DNA of 42,160 bases from Bacteroidota bacterium (GCA_029558435.1 JAKQEZ010000709.1:1-42160), one strand, 5' to 3'. Numbered from the stretch's first letter, positions 1 to 8,673 are shown. A program made the numbers and translations. The notes: a model not told the origin generated them from the sequence alone.

Positions 1-1805
1 CGTAAATATTTATACCCACATGTAGTGGTAATTCCATTCCAAGTTAAATTAACTGCTTGCGGATTAGCATCAGTACCGGCAGTTGTTGCAAATGCCTCAC
101 TCGCTTCAAATTTTCCGTTGTTGTTCCAATCTACCCATGCATAGATGTATGCAGTTGGCACATCGGCATTTACAAAAGTTAATGTTGTTGTGTATGTACT
201 TGTTGCTGTGCTGTATGATAAAGGCACCGTTAAACCATCTTCATCTATTCCATCACCATTTGTACCATTGTTATCGGCACCCCATGCAACGTTATTATTT
301 TGTCCGTTATCAGCATCAGCAGCTATGGCTCCTAAAAATAAATTTTTCTCGCAAATATAATAGTGTTGTGCTGGATTACCATTTTCATATACCAAAGGAG
401 CATCTGCAGCGTCGTACGTACTTACACCACATATCAATCCTTCAGGTGTATTTAAACAATCAAAAGTATTAATGTTGGAACTTGCGGCTATGCTATCCCC
501 CATTGAACCATTGGTTTTATGTCCAACATAACAATACTTAGCAGCACATTTTTTCATTAATGCTAAAGTGTGTCCACCTAATTCAACATAGTTGGCAGTA
601 TCTACATTTTGAACAAAACCTCCTGGCACAATTGGTAAAGAGTAATTGGATCCACTAACAGGTCCACCAATCATCATCCCATTATTAGAACCCCATGCCC
701 ATAAATTACCATTTAATGCGATAGCTGCAACACCTGCAGAAGCTGTTGTCCAACCATCTTGATCGTTACCAGAAATAAAGAAGATATTATCTAAGTCGCC
801 TGTATTTGTAGAGTTTTGAACTACCACCCAGCCTGTGCTTATTGTGGTATTACCTTGTCCTAATTGTCCATTACCATTACCTCCCAAAGCATATACTTTA
901 TGGTCAGCTGGGTTAATAGCAAAGTAACTAGTTCTATTATTTGCATGAGTAAATGTATTATTTGTAAAATCACTTGTTAAAGCAATCATTAATGGGTTGC
1001 CAGCAAATGCAGTTGTCATAGGAGTTGCATAATTTAGTGTTTGAGCAGCTGTTCCATCTCCTAAGTAACATTTTGGTCCCCATGTGTACCACTGTCCAGA
1101 AGTTGTAATTGCAAACATTCCGGTAGGGCTAATTCTTAAATCTGTAACATTTGTAAGCACAGGATTTCCTGTACTACTTCTTCTAACTTGTGCCCAATAA
1201 TTATCCGGAGCACCTGGAGCTGTTCCTCCATTTCCATGAAAAGAAGCATGGCGTGCACTTATCCAAACTTCACCACTATTGGTAAGAATTGCCAATGCAC
1301 CAAATGTAGCAATTAGGTCTTTTACATCTGAAGGTGTTACACCATTTGGCAAAGATATAGACTGAAAACCTGTAGATGGATACAATCCAGTTCCTACTGC
1401 AGTATTAGTTGAACCCCAAGCATACAACCCATCAGAAGATAAAATAAACCCTTGCATATTAGATGTTGCTTGGGTAGCTATAGTTGCAAACAAAGGTACA
1501 CCTGTATAGTTGTAATTTTTTGTTGGATCAGTTGCATGTGGCTCTAATGTAACAGGTGTTAAATGGTCTCTTCCTCCACCTTGCGCCCCATTCCCATTAG
1601 CGGCTGCACCAGAACCCCAAATTTGGAAACTCCCATCTGGGCGTGTTGCCAATGTAGTGTGGAAACCCGATTGAATTTGATCATACGGATTATTTGGATT
1701 ACAGCCTTGTGCTTGTAACCCACTACTGTATAATAACGCAAAAACGCCAAAAGCAAATGCTTTTAGTGCATACGTTAGTTGTTTTCGTAAATAATTATTT
1801 TCCAT
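1..1805 (-). CDS. Secreted RCC1-repeat / GEVED-domain protein (partial, C-terminus beyond left edge)
   Basis: The frame opens with ATG at 1805-1803 and stays open to the left edge (about 601 codons), so the C-terminus is missing. Residues 1-33 look like a signal peptide (hydrophobic stretch ending LQAQ). The body has repeated RCC1-like blades: IWGSGAAANGNG, YAWGSTNTAVGTG, YTWGPKCYLGDG, YALGGNGNGQLGQGN and WAWGSNNGMMIGG. The distal part has an acidic linker (NGDGIDEDGL) and a WVDWNNNGKFEASE segment typical of GEVED domains in Bacteroidota surface proteins. A T9SS sorting domain is expected beyond the edge, but this is inference. The start codon shares one base with the stop of the upstream gene (TAATG), so the two are probably translationally coupled. 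The ligand and function are unknown; a secreted or cell-surface adhesion role is a guess from family habits. Confidence 0.8.
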   Translation of the reverse strand, partial: MENNYLRKQLTYALKAFAFGVFALLYSSGLQAQGCNPNNPYDQIQSGFHTTLATRPDGSFQIWGSGAAANGNGAQGGGRDHLTPVTLEPHATDPTKNYNYTGVPLFATIATQATSNMQGFILSSDGLYAWGSTNTAVGTGLYPSTGFQSISLPNGVTPSDVKDLIATFGALAILTNSGEVWISARHASFHGNGGTAPGAPDNYWAQVRRSSTGNPVLTNVTDLRISPTGMFAITTSGQWYTWGPKCYLGDGTAAQTLNYATPMTTAFAGNPLMIALTSDFTNNTFTHANNRTSYFAINPADHKVYALGGNGNGQLGQGNTTISTGWVVVQNSTNTGDLDNIFFISGNDQDGWTTASAGVAAIALNGNLWAWGSNNGMMIGGPVSGSNYSLPIVPGGFVQNVDTANYVELGGHTLALMKKCAAKYCYVGHKTNGSMGDSIAASSNINTFDCLNTPEGLICGVSTYDAADAPLVYENGNPAQHYYICEKNLFLGAIAADADNGQNNNVAWGADNNGTNGDGIDEDGLTVPLSYSTATSTYTTTLTFVNADVPTAYIYAWVDWNNNGKFEASEAFATTAGTDANPQAVNLTWNGITTTCGYKYL

Positions 1806-2467
1806 TATTCAACTGTTTTATTAAAGAATATAGACTCACCTGATGGCATACTTATTCTGAATTGAATTGTTCCAGGTTGAGCAATACTCCCTGTCAATTC
1901 ATATTCAAGATAATTCACACCATTTTTCAAATTAGCTTTCCCTTCTTTTAAAGAATAAGCAATTCTGGAAACACCCGTTGTGGAAAAACTGTTGGTTGTA
2001 TATACAAACCCATTTTTTCCATAGACTTTTACGTCAACCGGTACTTTCATTACAATTCCATCAACACTCCCTGATGTTAGTTTTTTGGAAAATGTAATTT
2101 TAGACACATCTACTTTCATAGATACATCACTTACTTTTACATCAATTACCTCAACTTTGCTTGCATGACCATCATGAGCAGGAATTGAATAATTGATTTT
2201 ATAATCTCCAGGCTTTGTAAAAACAATAGCACCAGTTTCTACACCTGTGCCGTTTGTTTTAGTTACTCCGCTTTCTGGACTTACACTCCATGTGCAAGAT
2301 AGCTTTTCTTTGGATGATACTCCAGTAATTATGGAGTCGCCATAAGAAATGTTATACTGCTTTTGGTATGGAGAAACATCTCCATCGCAGTTTGTGTGTT
2401 CTGAAACTTGTGCAAGTGAATTGAAACCAAAACACAATGCACAAAACACAACCATCATCTTTCTCAT
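1805..2467 (-). CDS. Small secreted protein, Ig-like fold likely, unknown function
   Basis: A 220-residue protein with an N-terminal signal peptide (MRKMMVVFCALCFGFNSLAQ). The mature part is rich in beta-strand-type residues and contains a stretch resembling PKD/Ig domains (TKPGDYKINYSIP), then a second strand-rich half ending FFNKTVE. I do not recognise a named family. It is the first gene of a two-gene unit with the RCC1/GEVED protein, whose ATG overlaps its stop codon by one base. That suggests the two products are made in a fixed ratio and act together outside the cell. No catalytic motif is visible. It is transcribed divergently from the histidine kinase at 2652. Confidence 0.75.
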   Translation of the reverse strand: MRKMMVVFCALCFGFNSLAQVSEHTNCDGDVSPYQKQYNISYGDSIITGVSSKEKLSCTWSVSPESGVTKTNGTGVETGAIVFTKPGDYKINYSIPAHDGHASKVEVIDVKVSDVSMKVDVSKITFSKKLTSGSVDGIVMKVPVDVKVYGKNGFVYTTNSFSTTGVSRIAYSLKEGKANLKNGVNYLEYELTGSIAQPGTIQFRISMPSGESIFFNKTVE

Positions 2468-2492
2468 ATAACTTTATATTTTAATAATAGAA

Positions 2493-2507
2493 ATTTACGG
2501 CGTAAAT
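2493..2507. promoter_or_regulatory. 15-bp palindrome overlapping the predicted -7 box
   Basis: ATTTACG-G-CGTAAAT has perfect 7-base arms around one central base. It overlaps the predicted minus-strand promoter of the secreted protein gene, a position where a repressor would block initiation. The binding protein is unknown; it could also be chance in AT-rich DNA. Confidence 0.4.
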
Positions 2508-2534
2508 GTATTTAAGAATGACTCAATTATCCAA
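2503..2534 (-). promoter_or_regulatory. Candidate promoter for the secreted two-gene unit
   Basis: Read on the minus strand, TTG (2534-2532) is followed after 21 bases by TACATTTA (2510-2503), one base off the Bacteroidota -7 consensus TAnnTTTG. It lies 36 bases before the ATG at 2467. Its -7 element partly overlaps a 15-bp palindrome (2493-2507). This is motif matching only. Confidence 0.35.
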
Positions 2535-2544
2535 GAGCAAATTA

Positions 2545-2576
2545 ATAAGTGAGTAGTTTTAGTTTATAAGTGAGTA
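2545..2576. promoter_or_regulatory. Direct repeat, candidate LytTR binding site
   Basis: ATAAGTGAGTA occurs at 2545-2555 and again, identical, at 2566-2576. The period is exactly 21 bp (two helical turns) with a 10-bp spacer. LytTR-domain regulators such as AgrA and ComE are known to bind pairs of short direct repeats with about this spacing. The next operon encodes a LytTR regulator. The repeat ends 13 bp before the predicted -33 element at 2590 on the plus side and begins 10 bp from the -33 element at 2534 on the minus side, so it could activate both promoters. Confidence 0.55.
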
Positions 2577-2589
2577 AAAATTGGTTAAC

Positions 2590-2621
2590 TTGCTGAAATT
2601 CATAAATGATTTTTAATTTTG
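2590..2621 (+). promoter_or_regulatory. Candidate promoter for the histidine kinase / LytTR operon
   Basis: TTG at 2590-2592 and TAATTTTG at 2614-2621, a full match to TAnnTTTG, are separated by 21 bases. The start codon follows 30 bases later. The element lies just downstream of the 21-bp-period direct repeat. Confidence 0.5.
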
Positions 2622-2651
2622 TTGTATTAAAAATTTAAAGAATAGTTCAAT

Positions 2652-5549
2652 TTGAAGTCGTTACTAAATTTCTACTCTTTTTATTGGGTAATCACTTTTG
2701 TGTTATTATACTCAACAAAAGTGGTGAGTCAAACTCCTACAGACTTTCCTTTTGTTGTACAAACGTATAGCTCAAAACAAGGATTAACTCAAAACCAAGT
2801 TTTATGTTTTGCTGAAAGTGAAAAGGGTATTTATCTTTCCACTATGAACGATGTATTATTATTTGACGGAAATTCATTTTCTCCTGCAAATGATAAGTCA
2901 AGAGCTTTAGCTCAAAGCAATTTATATTATCATCCAATCAAAAAAACACTTTATGGCTTCAACCAAAAAGAATCCAATTATAGCATAGCTCCAACATACC
3001 AAAAAATTGGAAATGAATTTTTCTTGGCAATCCACTACCAAGAAAATAATTATACAACTATAGATATAATTGGAACAATAAAAATATGGGATTACAACCA
3101 TACATTATTAAAAACATATACTACTCCCATTAAAAATGTCAATGCAATATGCAATTCTACTAATTACATTTATATCAGTGACGATAAAAGTGTTTACAGC
3201 TATAATAAAAATACGGGAACTGTACACCAACTATTTAGTGGCTATTATACAAATATCAAAATAAACTCTTTTAACAATTCTGTCTATGCGCTTGGAGAAA
3301 GTGTTTATAAAATAAATGGAACTTCTATTCAAAAAATAGAAATCCCTTTTAGCAACAACAAGTATTTTAGAACCATTGAGTTTATTAATGAAAATGAGTT
3401 TTTTATTAGTAGTAATAATGGATTGTTTTACGCAATTGATAATAGAATACAATTACTGCCCAATATTACAGGTATCAGCTCTAATTCCTACTATGGAATT
3501 CATTACAGTAAAGAAGAGGGTTGTGTTTTTGTTGGAACCGAAAGTAGTGGTTTTATTATCTTAAACAAAAAAAGAGTAAAAACCTATTTGTTGGATGGAG
3601 TTGAAAATGGTTCACAATCCAACACTTCTATTGTAAAAGATAAAAGCGGTACTATCTACTCTGCCATCAACAAAGGTAAAATAATGCAAATCAAGAATGG
3701 TAAAGCAAGTTTATACACAAATATGAATAAGCATGTCCATTCATTAAATTTTATTGACAACAAATTATATGCAGGAACATGGGGCGAAGGCATATTTATT
3801 TTACAACAGGATAAAGTTGTTGACTCAATACAGTTTCAGTATTCAAAAAATAATGTTTGTTATTTTACTTTTAAAGATAAAAATCAAAAAATATGGATAG
3901 GAACAATGAATGGGTTGTTTATAAAAAATAATAACAAACAACTCAAGAAAACTGCAATGACTGAAAAAGCTATTTCTATTTATCAGCTAAAAAACGGGAA
4001 CCTTGTAATTGGTGGAGAGCAAATAGTTTGTTTTTTTGATATAAATGGGAAACTAATAAAGAAAATAAATGCTGAAGATGGTTTAAAATGTAAAGAAGTA
4101 CGTTGTTTTTATGAAGACAAAAATAAAACACTTTGGATAGGTACGTATGAGGGTGGCTTGTATTATTATAAAAATGGGAAATTAACTTCGGTTAACAAAA
4201 TGCAAAATTGCCAACTCAACAAAGATGTTTTCACATTTGCTAAACACCAAAATGGTTTGATATACATGTCATCCAACAATGGTTTATGGGCAGTTTATGA
4301 AAGTAGTTTGCAAGACTTTTGTGCTAAACGTATTAATTATTTAATTCCATTTTATTATGGTGAAAATAGTGGATTAATTAACAATGAATTTAATGGTGGT
4401 TTTCAAAACAATTATTTAATTAATAACAATTTCATTTATTTTCCTTCCATTTTCGGACTGATTGAGTTCAACACACTTCCTAATCCAACAAAAAGAAATG
4501 AAAAGCCTTTTCTCAAGAGTGTTGTTTTAATTGATACTTTAGTTACAACTAGCACTGTATTTAGCCGCACTACACATACAATAGCTTTCAATTTTTCTAC
4601 AAAAAACTTTTTACAAGAAAACAATGTTCACTACCAATACCAATTAATTCATGATGATGAAAATAGCCCTTGGAGTTTGCCTCAAAAAGGCAACCTAATA
4701 TCATTAAAGATGCTTGAACCTGGCTATTACACCATCAAAATCCGTGTAATAGATGGATACAACCATTTGCACCCTACACAAATGAGTTATTCATTTGAAA
4801 TTTTACCTTATTTCTATGAAACACTTTGGTTCAAGCTTCTCTTATTAACCCTTTTTATTGCATTCATTATCTTCCTTTTTTCTATGTTTTTTCGCAATTT
4901 AAAAAAGAAAGAGTTAATTAAAAATCAAATTTCGGAGTTAAAGCTCAATGCTATTCATTCAAAACTTAACCCACATTTTATTTTTAACACGCTGAACAGT
5001 GTAATGTATTTAATGGATATTGATAAGCAAGATGAAGCACAAAAATTAATTGAAGATTTTTCTAAATTATTGCGTCAATTTTTAAATGCAAGTGATGATT
5101 CTTTTGTGCCACTAGAAGAAGAATTAAGAATTATAGATTTGTATTTATCCATTCAGCAAAAACGCTATAATTTTGATTATGAAATAACATACGCTCAAAA
5201 AATTGTTAATGTATTGATTCCTTCATTAATCATTCAACCATTTGTAGAAAACGCTCTTGTTCACGGTATTGCCCACTCGAATAAAAGAGGAATGATTCAT
5301 GTTGTGGTCTATTCTTTTGATAATAAAATTATCATTAAAATTGAAGATAACGGAATTGGTAGAGAAAAAGCAAGTGAAATTAATAAAAACAGAACCAACC
5401 ATATTTCAATTGGCACGAAATTAGTAGATGAAAAAATTAGTATCTTAGAGAAAAAATTTAACAAAAAAATTCATCTCAACTACATAGACATAAATACAAA
5501 TAACCAAACTGGAACACTAGTTATAATTGAAATCCTATTGCATGATTAA
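2652..5549 (+). CDS. Two-component-propeller sensor histidine kinase (LytS/His_kinase type)
   Basis: A 965-residue protein. A signal peptide (about 1-26) leads into a long periplasmic region (about 30-610) with repeated propeller-blade signatures such as LWIGTYEGGLYYY and IWIGTMNGLF, then a Y_Y_Y-like domain (about 650-720). One membrane helix (about 725-750) joins a cytoplasmic kinase. The phosphoacceptor region contains NPHFIFNTLN (His near residue 776), which identifies the LytS/YpdA family. The ATPase part shows QPFVENALVHG (near 861) and EDNGIGR (near 898). The start is TTG: it retains the complete signal peptide, and no ATG lies nearby in frame. The response regulator gene overlaps the last 8 bases, so the two form a cognate pair. 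The signal is unknown; in gut Bacteroides hybrid sensors this ectodomain architecture senses glycans, but nothing here is a glycan-use gene. Confidence 0.93.
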   Translation: MKSLLNFYSFYWVITFVLLYSTKVVSQTPTDFPFVVQTYSSKQGLTQNQVLCFAESEKGIYLSTMNDVLLFDGNSFSPANDKSRALAQSNLYYHPIKKTLYGFNQKESNYSIAPTYQKIGNEFFLAIHYQENNYTTIDIIGTIKIWDYNHTLLKTYTTPIKNVNAICNSTNYIYISDDKSVYSYNKNTGTVHQLFSGYYTNIKINSFNNSVYALGESVYKINGTSIQKIEIPFSNNKYFRTIEFINENEFFISSNNGLFYAIDNRIQLLPNITGISSNSYYGIHYSKEEGCVFVGTESSGFIILNKKRVKTYLLDGVENGSQSNTSIVKDKSGTIYSAINKGKIMQIKNGKASLYTNMNKHVHSLNFIDNKLYAGTWGEGIFILQQDKVVDSIQFQYSKNNVCYFTFKDKNQKIWIGTMNGLFIKNNNKQLKKTAMTEKAISIYQLKNGNLVIGGEQIVCFFDINGKLIKKINAEDGLKCKEVRCFYEDKNKTLWIGTYEGGLYYYKNGKLTSVNKMQNCQLNKDVFTFAKHQNGLIYMSSNNGLWAVYESSLQDFCAKRINYLIPFYYGENSGLINNEFNGGFQNNYLINNNFIYFPSIFGLIEFNTLPNPTKRNEKPFLKSVVLIDTLVTTSTVFSRTTHTIAFNFSTKNFLQENNVHYQYQLIHDDENSPWSLPQKGNLISLKMLEPGYYTIKIRVIDGYNHLHPTQMSYSFEILPYFYETLWFKLLLLTLFIAFIIFLFSMFFRNLKKKELIKNQISELKLNAIHSKLNPHFIFNTLNSVMYLMDIDKQDEAQKLIEDFSKLLRQFLNASDDSFVPLEEELRIIDLYLSIQQKRYNFDYEITYAQKIVNVLIPSLIIQPFVENALVHGIAHSNKRGMIHVVVYSFDNKIIIKIEDNGIGREKASEINKNRTNHISIGTKLVDEKISILEKKFNKKIHLNYIDINTNNQTGTLVIIEILLHD

Positions 5550-6255
5550 ATGTTTAATAATTGAAGACGAAGAAGCTGGTCAAGTATTATTGAAAAATAA
5601 ACTCACAAAGTTTTTTCCAGACATAGAAATAGTTGCCATAATTGATCATTTCAACGATGCAACTGCCTATTTACAAAAACATGAAGTTGACCTTGCATTT
5701 GTAGATGTGCATATAAAAGGTGGATTAGGCCTTGACTTGCTAAAGTCCGATTTATTAAAAAACAGTGTTGCCATATTTATTACCGCCTACGACAAATATG
5801 CTATAGAAGCACTCAACGCTGGTGCCTCTTATTACTTTTTAAAACCATTGTCGAATGAGGACTTTAAAAATGGAATGGAAATCGTTTTATCGAAGTATTT
5901 TGATAACAAGCAAAAAGAAAAACTTTTTATAACGAACACAAACAAAACTATTCCTATTGATTATGATGATATTTTATTCATTAAATCAGATGGCACCTAT
6001 TCCCTCATCACTACCGATAATGAAGTTCATGTTAGCATCAAGAATATTGGCTTTTACGAACAAACGTTACCCGTATCTTTATTTGCTCGTCCGCATAATT
6101 CTTATTTGGTGAACATCCAAAAAATAGCCGCATTATCCAAATCTAGAAATGGGTCAATTATATTAGTAAACGGACAAGAAATACCTGTATCTCAACGTAA
6201 GTTAAGCAGCTTTATTGAACAATTTCAACAATCACGCTCACACAAACTCCGCTAA
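5542..6255 (+). CDS. LytTR-family response regulator
   Basis: A 237-residue protein with an N-terminal receiver domain: acidic cluster EDEE (8-11), phosphoacceptor Asp55 in FVDVHIKG, and Lys near 103 in FLKPLS. The C-terminal LytTR DNA-binding domain (about 127-230) contains DDILFIKSDGTYSLI and ARPHNSYLVN. The ATG at 5542 is chosen over an upstream TTG (5527) because it starts exactly at the receiver fold; it overlaps the kinase stop by 8 bases. The kinase upstream is the expected phosphodonor. A direct repeat of suitable geometry upstream of the operon (2545-2576) is its likely target, giving autoregulation. Its 3' end overlaps the convergent ABC-F gene by 18 bases. Confidence 0.93.
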   Translation: MIKCLIIEDEEAGQVLLKNKLTKFFPDIEIVAIIDHFNDATAYLQKHEVDLAFVDVHIKGGLGLDLLKSDLLKNSVAIFITAYDKYAIEALNAGASYYFLKPLSNEDFKNGMEIVLSKYFDNKQKEKLFITNTNKTIPIDYDDILFIKSDGTYSLITTDNEVHVSIKNIGFYEQTLPVSLFARPHNSYLVNIQKIAALSKSRNGSIILVNGQEIPVSQRKLSSFIEQFQQSRSHKLR

Positions 6256-8115
6256 CTCCAGCCAACGATTGGATTTCTCGTCAATAGAAGCAACAACTTT
6301 GGTTAACTCCTCACCTGCTTCCATGAGTTGAGTATTGGAACTTTCGGCTGATGATAATATTGCAGCTAGTTCTTCTTTGCGTTGCTCTAATTGCTCTATT
6401 TCAGTTTCTAGTGTTTCGTATTCTTTTTGTTCTTTATAAGACAATTTCCTTTTTTCTTTTGGCTCTGATGAAGTTGTTATTTCGGGTTGCTGTTGTTGAA
6501 TTTCTTCTTTCTTTTCCTCGGCACGTTGCTGCGAAATAGTTGCTTTTTGTTGAACGCGGTATTCTGAATAGTTGCCAATAATGTCTTTAATTTCTCCGTT
6601 TCCTTCAAAAACAAAGAGATGATCAACCATTTTATCCATAAAATATCGGTCGTGTGAAACCACAATTAAACACCCCTCAAATGAGCGCAAATATTCTTCT
6701 AACACGCCCATCACAAAAATATCTAAATCGTTGGTAGGTTCATCGAGAATAAGGAAATTAGGGTTTTTCATCAATACCGTCATCAACTTCAAACGGCGTT
6801 TTTCTCCCCCACTTAATTTGTGCACAAAATTGTAGTGCATATCGCGTGGAAACAAGAACTTTTCTAAAAACTGTGCAGCAGAAAGTTGTCGGCCTTTTTC
6901 CAGTGGAATGTATTCGGCAACATCGCGAATGACGTCTATCACTTTTTTGTCGTCTTCCACCTGTAATTGTTCTTGGTTATAATATCCAAATACAACAGTT
7001 TCTCCCACCACAATTTTTCCTTTATCAACTGGTTCTTTTTCTAAAATCATATTTAGAAAAGTGGATTTCCCGGTTCCGTTGTTTCCAACAATCCCAACTC
7101 TTTCTTGACGTTTAAAATTGTAGGAAAAATCATTGAGTATTTTCTTTTCGCCAAAAGATTTTCCAATATGGTGTAATTCCAATATTTTAGAACCCAAACG
7201 TTCCATTTTAACTGGAATATCCATCTCATCTTTGTCGATGCGTTGGTGTGCCACTTTTTTGGTGTCGTGAAAAGCTTCTATGCGTGCTTTTTGTTTGGTT
7301 CCACGAGCTTTTGGCTGTCTACGCATCCATTCCAACTCTTTACGAAACTGGTTGCGTGCCTTATCAATAGTAGCTTCTAATTGCTCTTCTCGCTCTGCTT
7401 TTTTTTCTAAAAAATATGAAAAATTACCTTGATAGCGGTACAATGTTTTGTTGTCCAATTCTAAAATAGTATCGCACACTACTTCCAAAAAATAGCGGTC
7501 GTGCGTAACCATTAAAATTGTAGATTTTGATTTTGATAAATAGTCTTCCAACCATTCAATCATATCCAAATCAAGGTGATTGGTAGGCTCATCGAGGATT
7601 AAAAAATCGGGCTCTGCGATTAACACTTTTGCAAGCGCTACTCGTTTTTTTTGTCCACCCGATAAGTTTTCAATTTTTAATTTTGTATCATCAAGTTTCA
7701 GTACGGATAAGATTTGCTCAACACGCACTTCAATATCCCAAGCATTGAGTTCGGATAGTTTTTCAAAAGTAACTTGAATAGCCTCCTCATCTTTAGAAGC
7801 CATTGCTTGGTTGTATTCTTTTACAGCATTTAATTCTGGTAAATCGTGCGAAAAAACTTCTTCTAAAATCGTATGTTCTGGATTCAACTCTTCACTTTGT
7901 TCCATAAAAGCAATGCGAATATCTTTACGGAAAACAATGTTTCCTTCGTCTGGAATTTCTTTCCCTACGATGCTGCGCAATAGTGTAGTTTTACCAGCAC
8001 CGTTTTTGGCAACAATGGCTACTTTTTGTCCCTGATTGATTCCAAACGAAATAGCGTCAAAAATAATACGATCACCATAGGATTTGGTGCAATTTTCTAC
8101 TGAAAGGTAATTCAT
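6238..8115 (-). CDS. ABC-F family ATP-binding protein (Uup-like)
   Basis: A 625-residue soluble protein with two ABC domains and no membrane segments. The first has Walker A AKNGAGKT (36-43), signature LSGGQKKR and Walker B LILDEPTNHLD. The second has GNNGTGKST, LSGGEKRR and LILDEPTNDLD. The linker between them is charged and contains RRQPKARGTKQKAR, matching the ABC-F P-site tRNA-interaction motif region. The C-terminus (about 540-625) is Glu/Lys/Gln-rich and probably coiled coil, as in Uup. ABC-F proteins act on the ribosome as translation factors, and some protect against antibiotics; the length and coiled coil favour a housekeeping Uup-like role. It lies 9 bases after the DUF4293 gene, probably in one transcript. 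Confidence 0.9.
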   Translation of the reverse strand: MNYLSVENCTKSYGDRIIFDAISFGINQGQKVAIVAKNGAGKTTLLRSIVGKEIPDEGNIVFRKDIRIAFMEQSEELNPEHTILEEVFSHDLPELNAVKEYNQAMASKDEEAIQVTFEKLSELNAWDIEVRVEQILSVLKLDDTKLKIENLSGGQKKRVALAKVLIAEPDFLILDEPTNHLDLDMIEWLEDYLSKSKSTILMVTHDRYFLEVVCDTILELDNKTLYRYQGNFSYFLEKKAEREEQLEATIDKARNQFRKELEWMRRQPKARGTKQKARIEAFHDTKKVAHQRIDKDEMDIPVKMERLGSKILELHHIGKSFGEKKILNDFSYNFKRQERVGIVGNNGTGKSTFLNMILEKEPVDKGKIVVGETVVFGYYNQEQLQVEDDKKVIDVIRDVAEYIPLEKGRQLSAAQFLEKFLFPRDMHYNFVHKLSGGEKRRLKLMTVLMKNPNFLILDEPTNDLDIFVMGVLEEYLRSFEGCLIVVSHDRYFMDKMVDHLFVFEGNGEIKDIIGNYSEYRVQQKATISQQRAEEKKEEIQQQQPEITTSSEPKEKRKLSYKEQKEYETLETEIEQLEQRKEELAAILSSAESSNTQLMEAGEELTKVVASIDEKSNRWLELAEFV

Positions 8116-8124
8116 TTTCTATGA

Positions 8125-8601
8125 TTAACGCAAGCGATTTAATGAATCCAATGTCTTTTTATCCTTACCAATGCCCATAAACGCCAAATGTGTAAAATGC
8201 AAGCCGATAACTAAAAAATAAAATGCTGCACCATAATTATTGCTCAGCACTTTTCCTGTAATTTGGCTAGGCGCTAATGCATAATTCCACACAACTACAC
8301 CAATCAACACCAATAAATACATTCCCCACAACAACTTAGCAAGTGCAAACTGTTTGTTTATTTTCTTATAACTCAACATTACAACTACAGCAAGAGCAGC
8401 AACGGCTAAAAAAGCTACTAAAATGGGCAACGAAGTTGTTTCAACCACGGTGTCTTTTGCTAATGATTTTTCAATTCCAAAACCTGTAAAAGAAAATACA
8501 GCTTCGTCCGTTACGTAGTTAAACAATTCTCCCGTAAAACTTGCCAAAACAAGCATCGTAATTGCTCCAATTAAATAAAGTGTTTGAATACGTTGAATCA
8601 T
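8125..8601 (-). CDS. DUF4293 family integral membrane protein
   Basis: A 158-residue protein with four predicted membrane helices (about 8-26, 58-80, 88-106 and 125-145). The N-terminus MIQRIQTLYLIG is characteristic of DUF4293, a family I know only from Bacteroidota and which has no established function. It precedes the ABC-F gene by 9 bases on the same strand, and this linkage to translation genes may be functional or simply a shared promoter. The C-terminus is basic and cytoplasmic. Confidence 0.8.
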   Translation of the reverse strand: MIQRIQTLYLIGAITMLVLASFTGELFNYVTDEAVFSFTGFGIEKSLAKDTVVETTSLPILVAFLAVAALAVVVMLSYKKINKQFALAKLLWGMYLLVLIGVVVWNYALAPSQITGKVLSNNYGAAFYFLVIGLHFTHLAFMGIGKDKKTLDSLNRLR

Positions 8602-8617
8602 AATTAATATTTTTGCA

Positions 8618-8625
8618 CAAAGGTA
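8618..8625 (-). promoter_or_regulatory. Candidate -7 element of the DUF4293 / ABC-F operon
   Basis: The minus strand reads TACCTTTG, a full TAnnTTTG match, 16 bases before the start codon at 8601. No well-spaced -33 TTG is seen. Confidence 0.35.
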
Positions 8626-8635
8626 ACGTTTTAAT

Positions 8636-8673
8636 TCAAAAAAAATGGCCGTCTCTTTTAGAAACAGCCATTT
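8636..8673 (-). terminator. Rho-independent terminator of the pheS-ytxJ-cyclase-esterase operon
   Basis: On the minus strand the arms 8673-8660 and 8656-8643 form a 14-bp stem with two U-G wobbles and a very short loop, followed by a run of Us at 8645-8638. It starts 19 bases after the esterase stop codon. Confidence 0.75.

Noticed and set aside
83..472. Plus-strand open frames inside the first 1.8 kb
   Set aside because: They lie antisense to the continuous RCC1/GEVED frame, which has a signal peptide and recognisable repeats; the antisense translations are low-complexity His/Leu/Cys-rich.
6238..8115. ABC-F protein as an antibiotic resistance factor
   Set aside because: Length, C-terminal coiled coil and linkage to a DUF4293 gene fit a housekeeping Uup-like protein; nothing seen indicates a resistance type.
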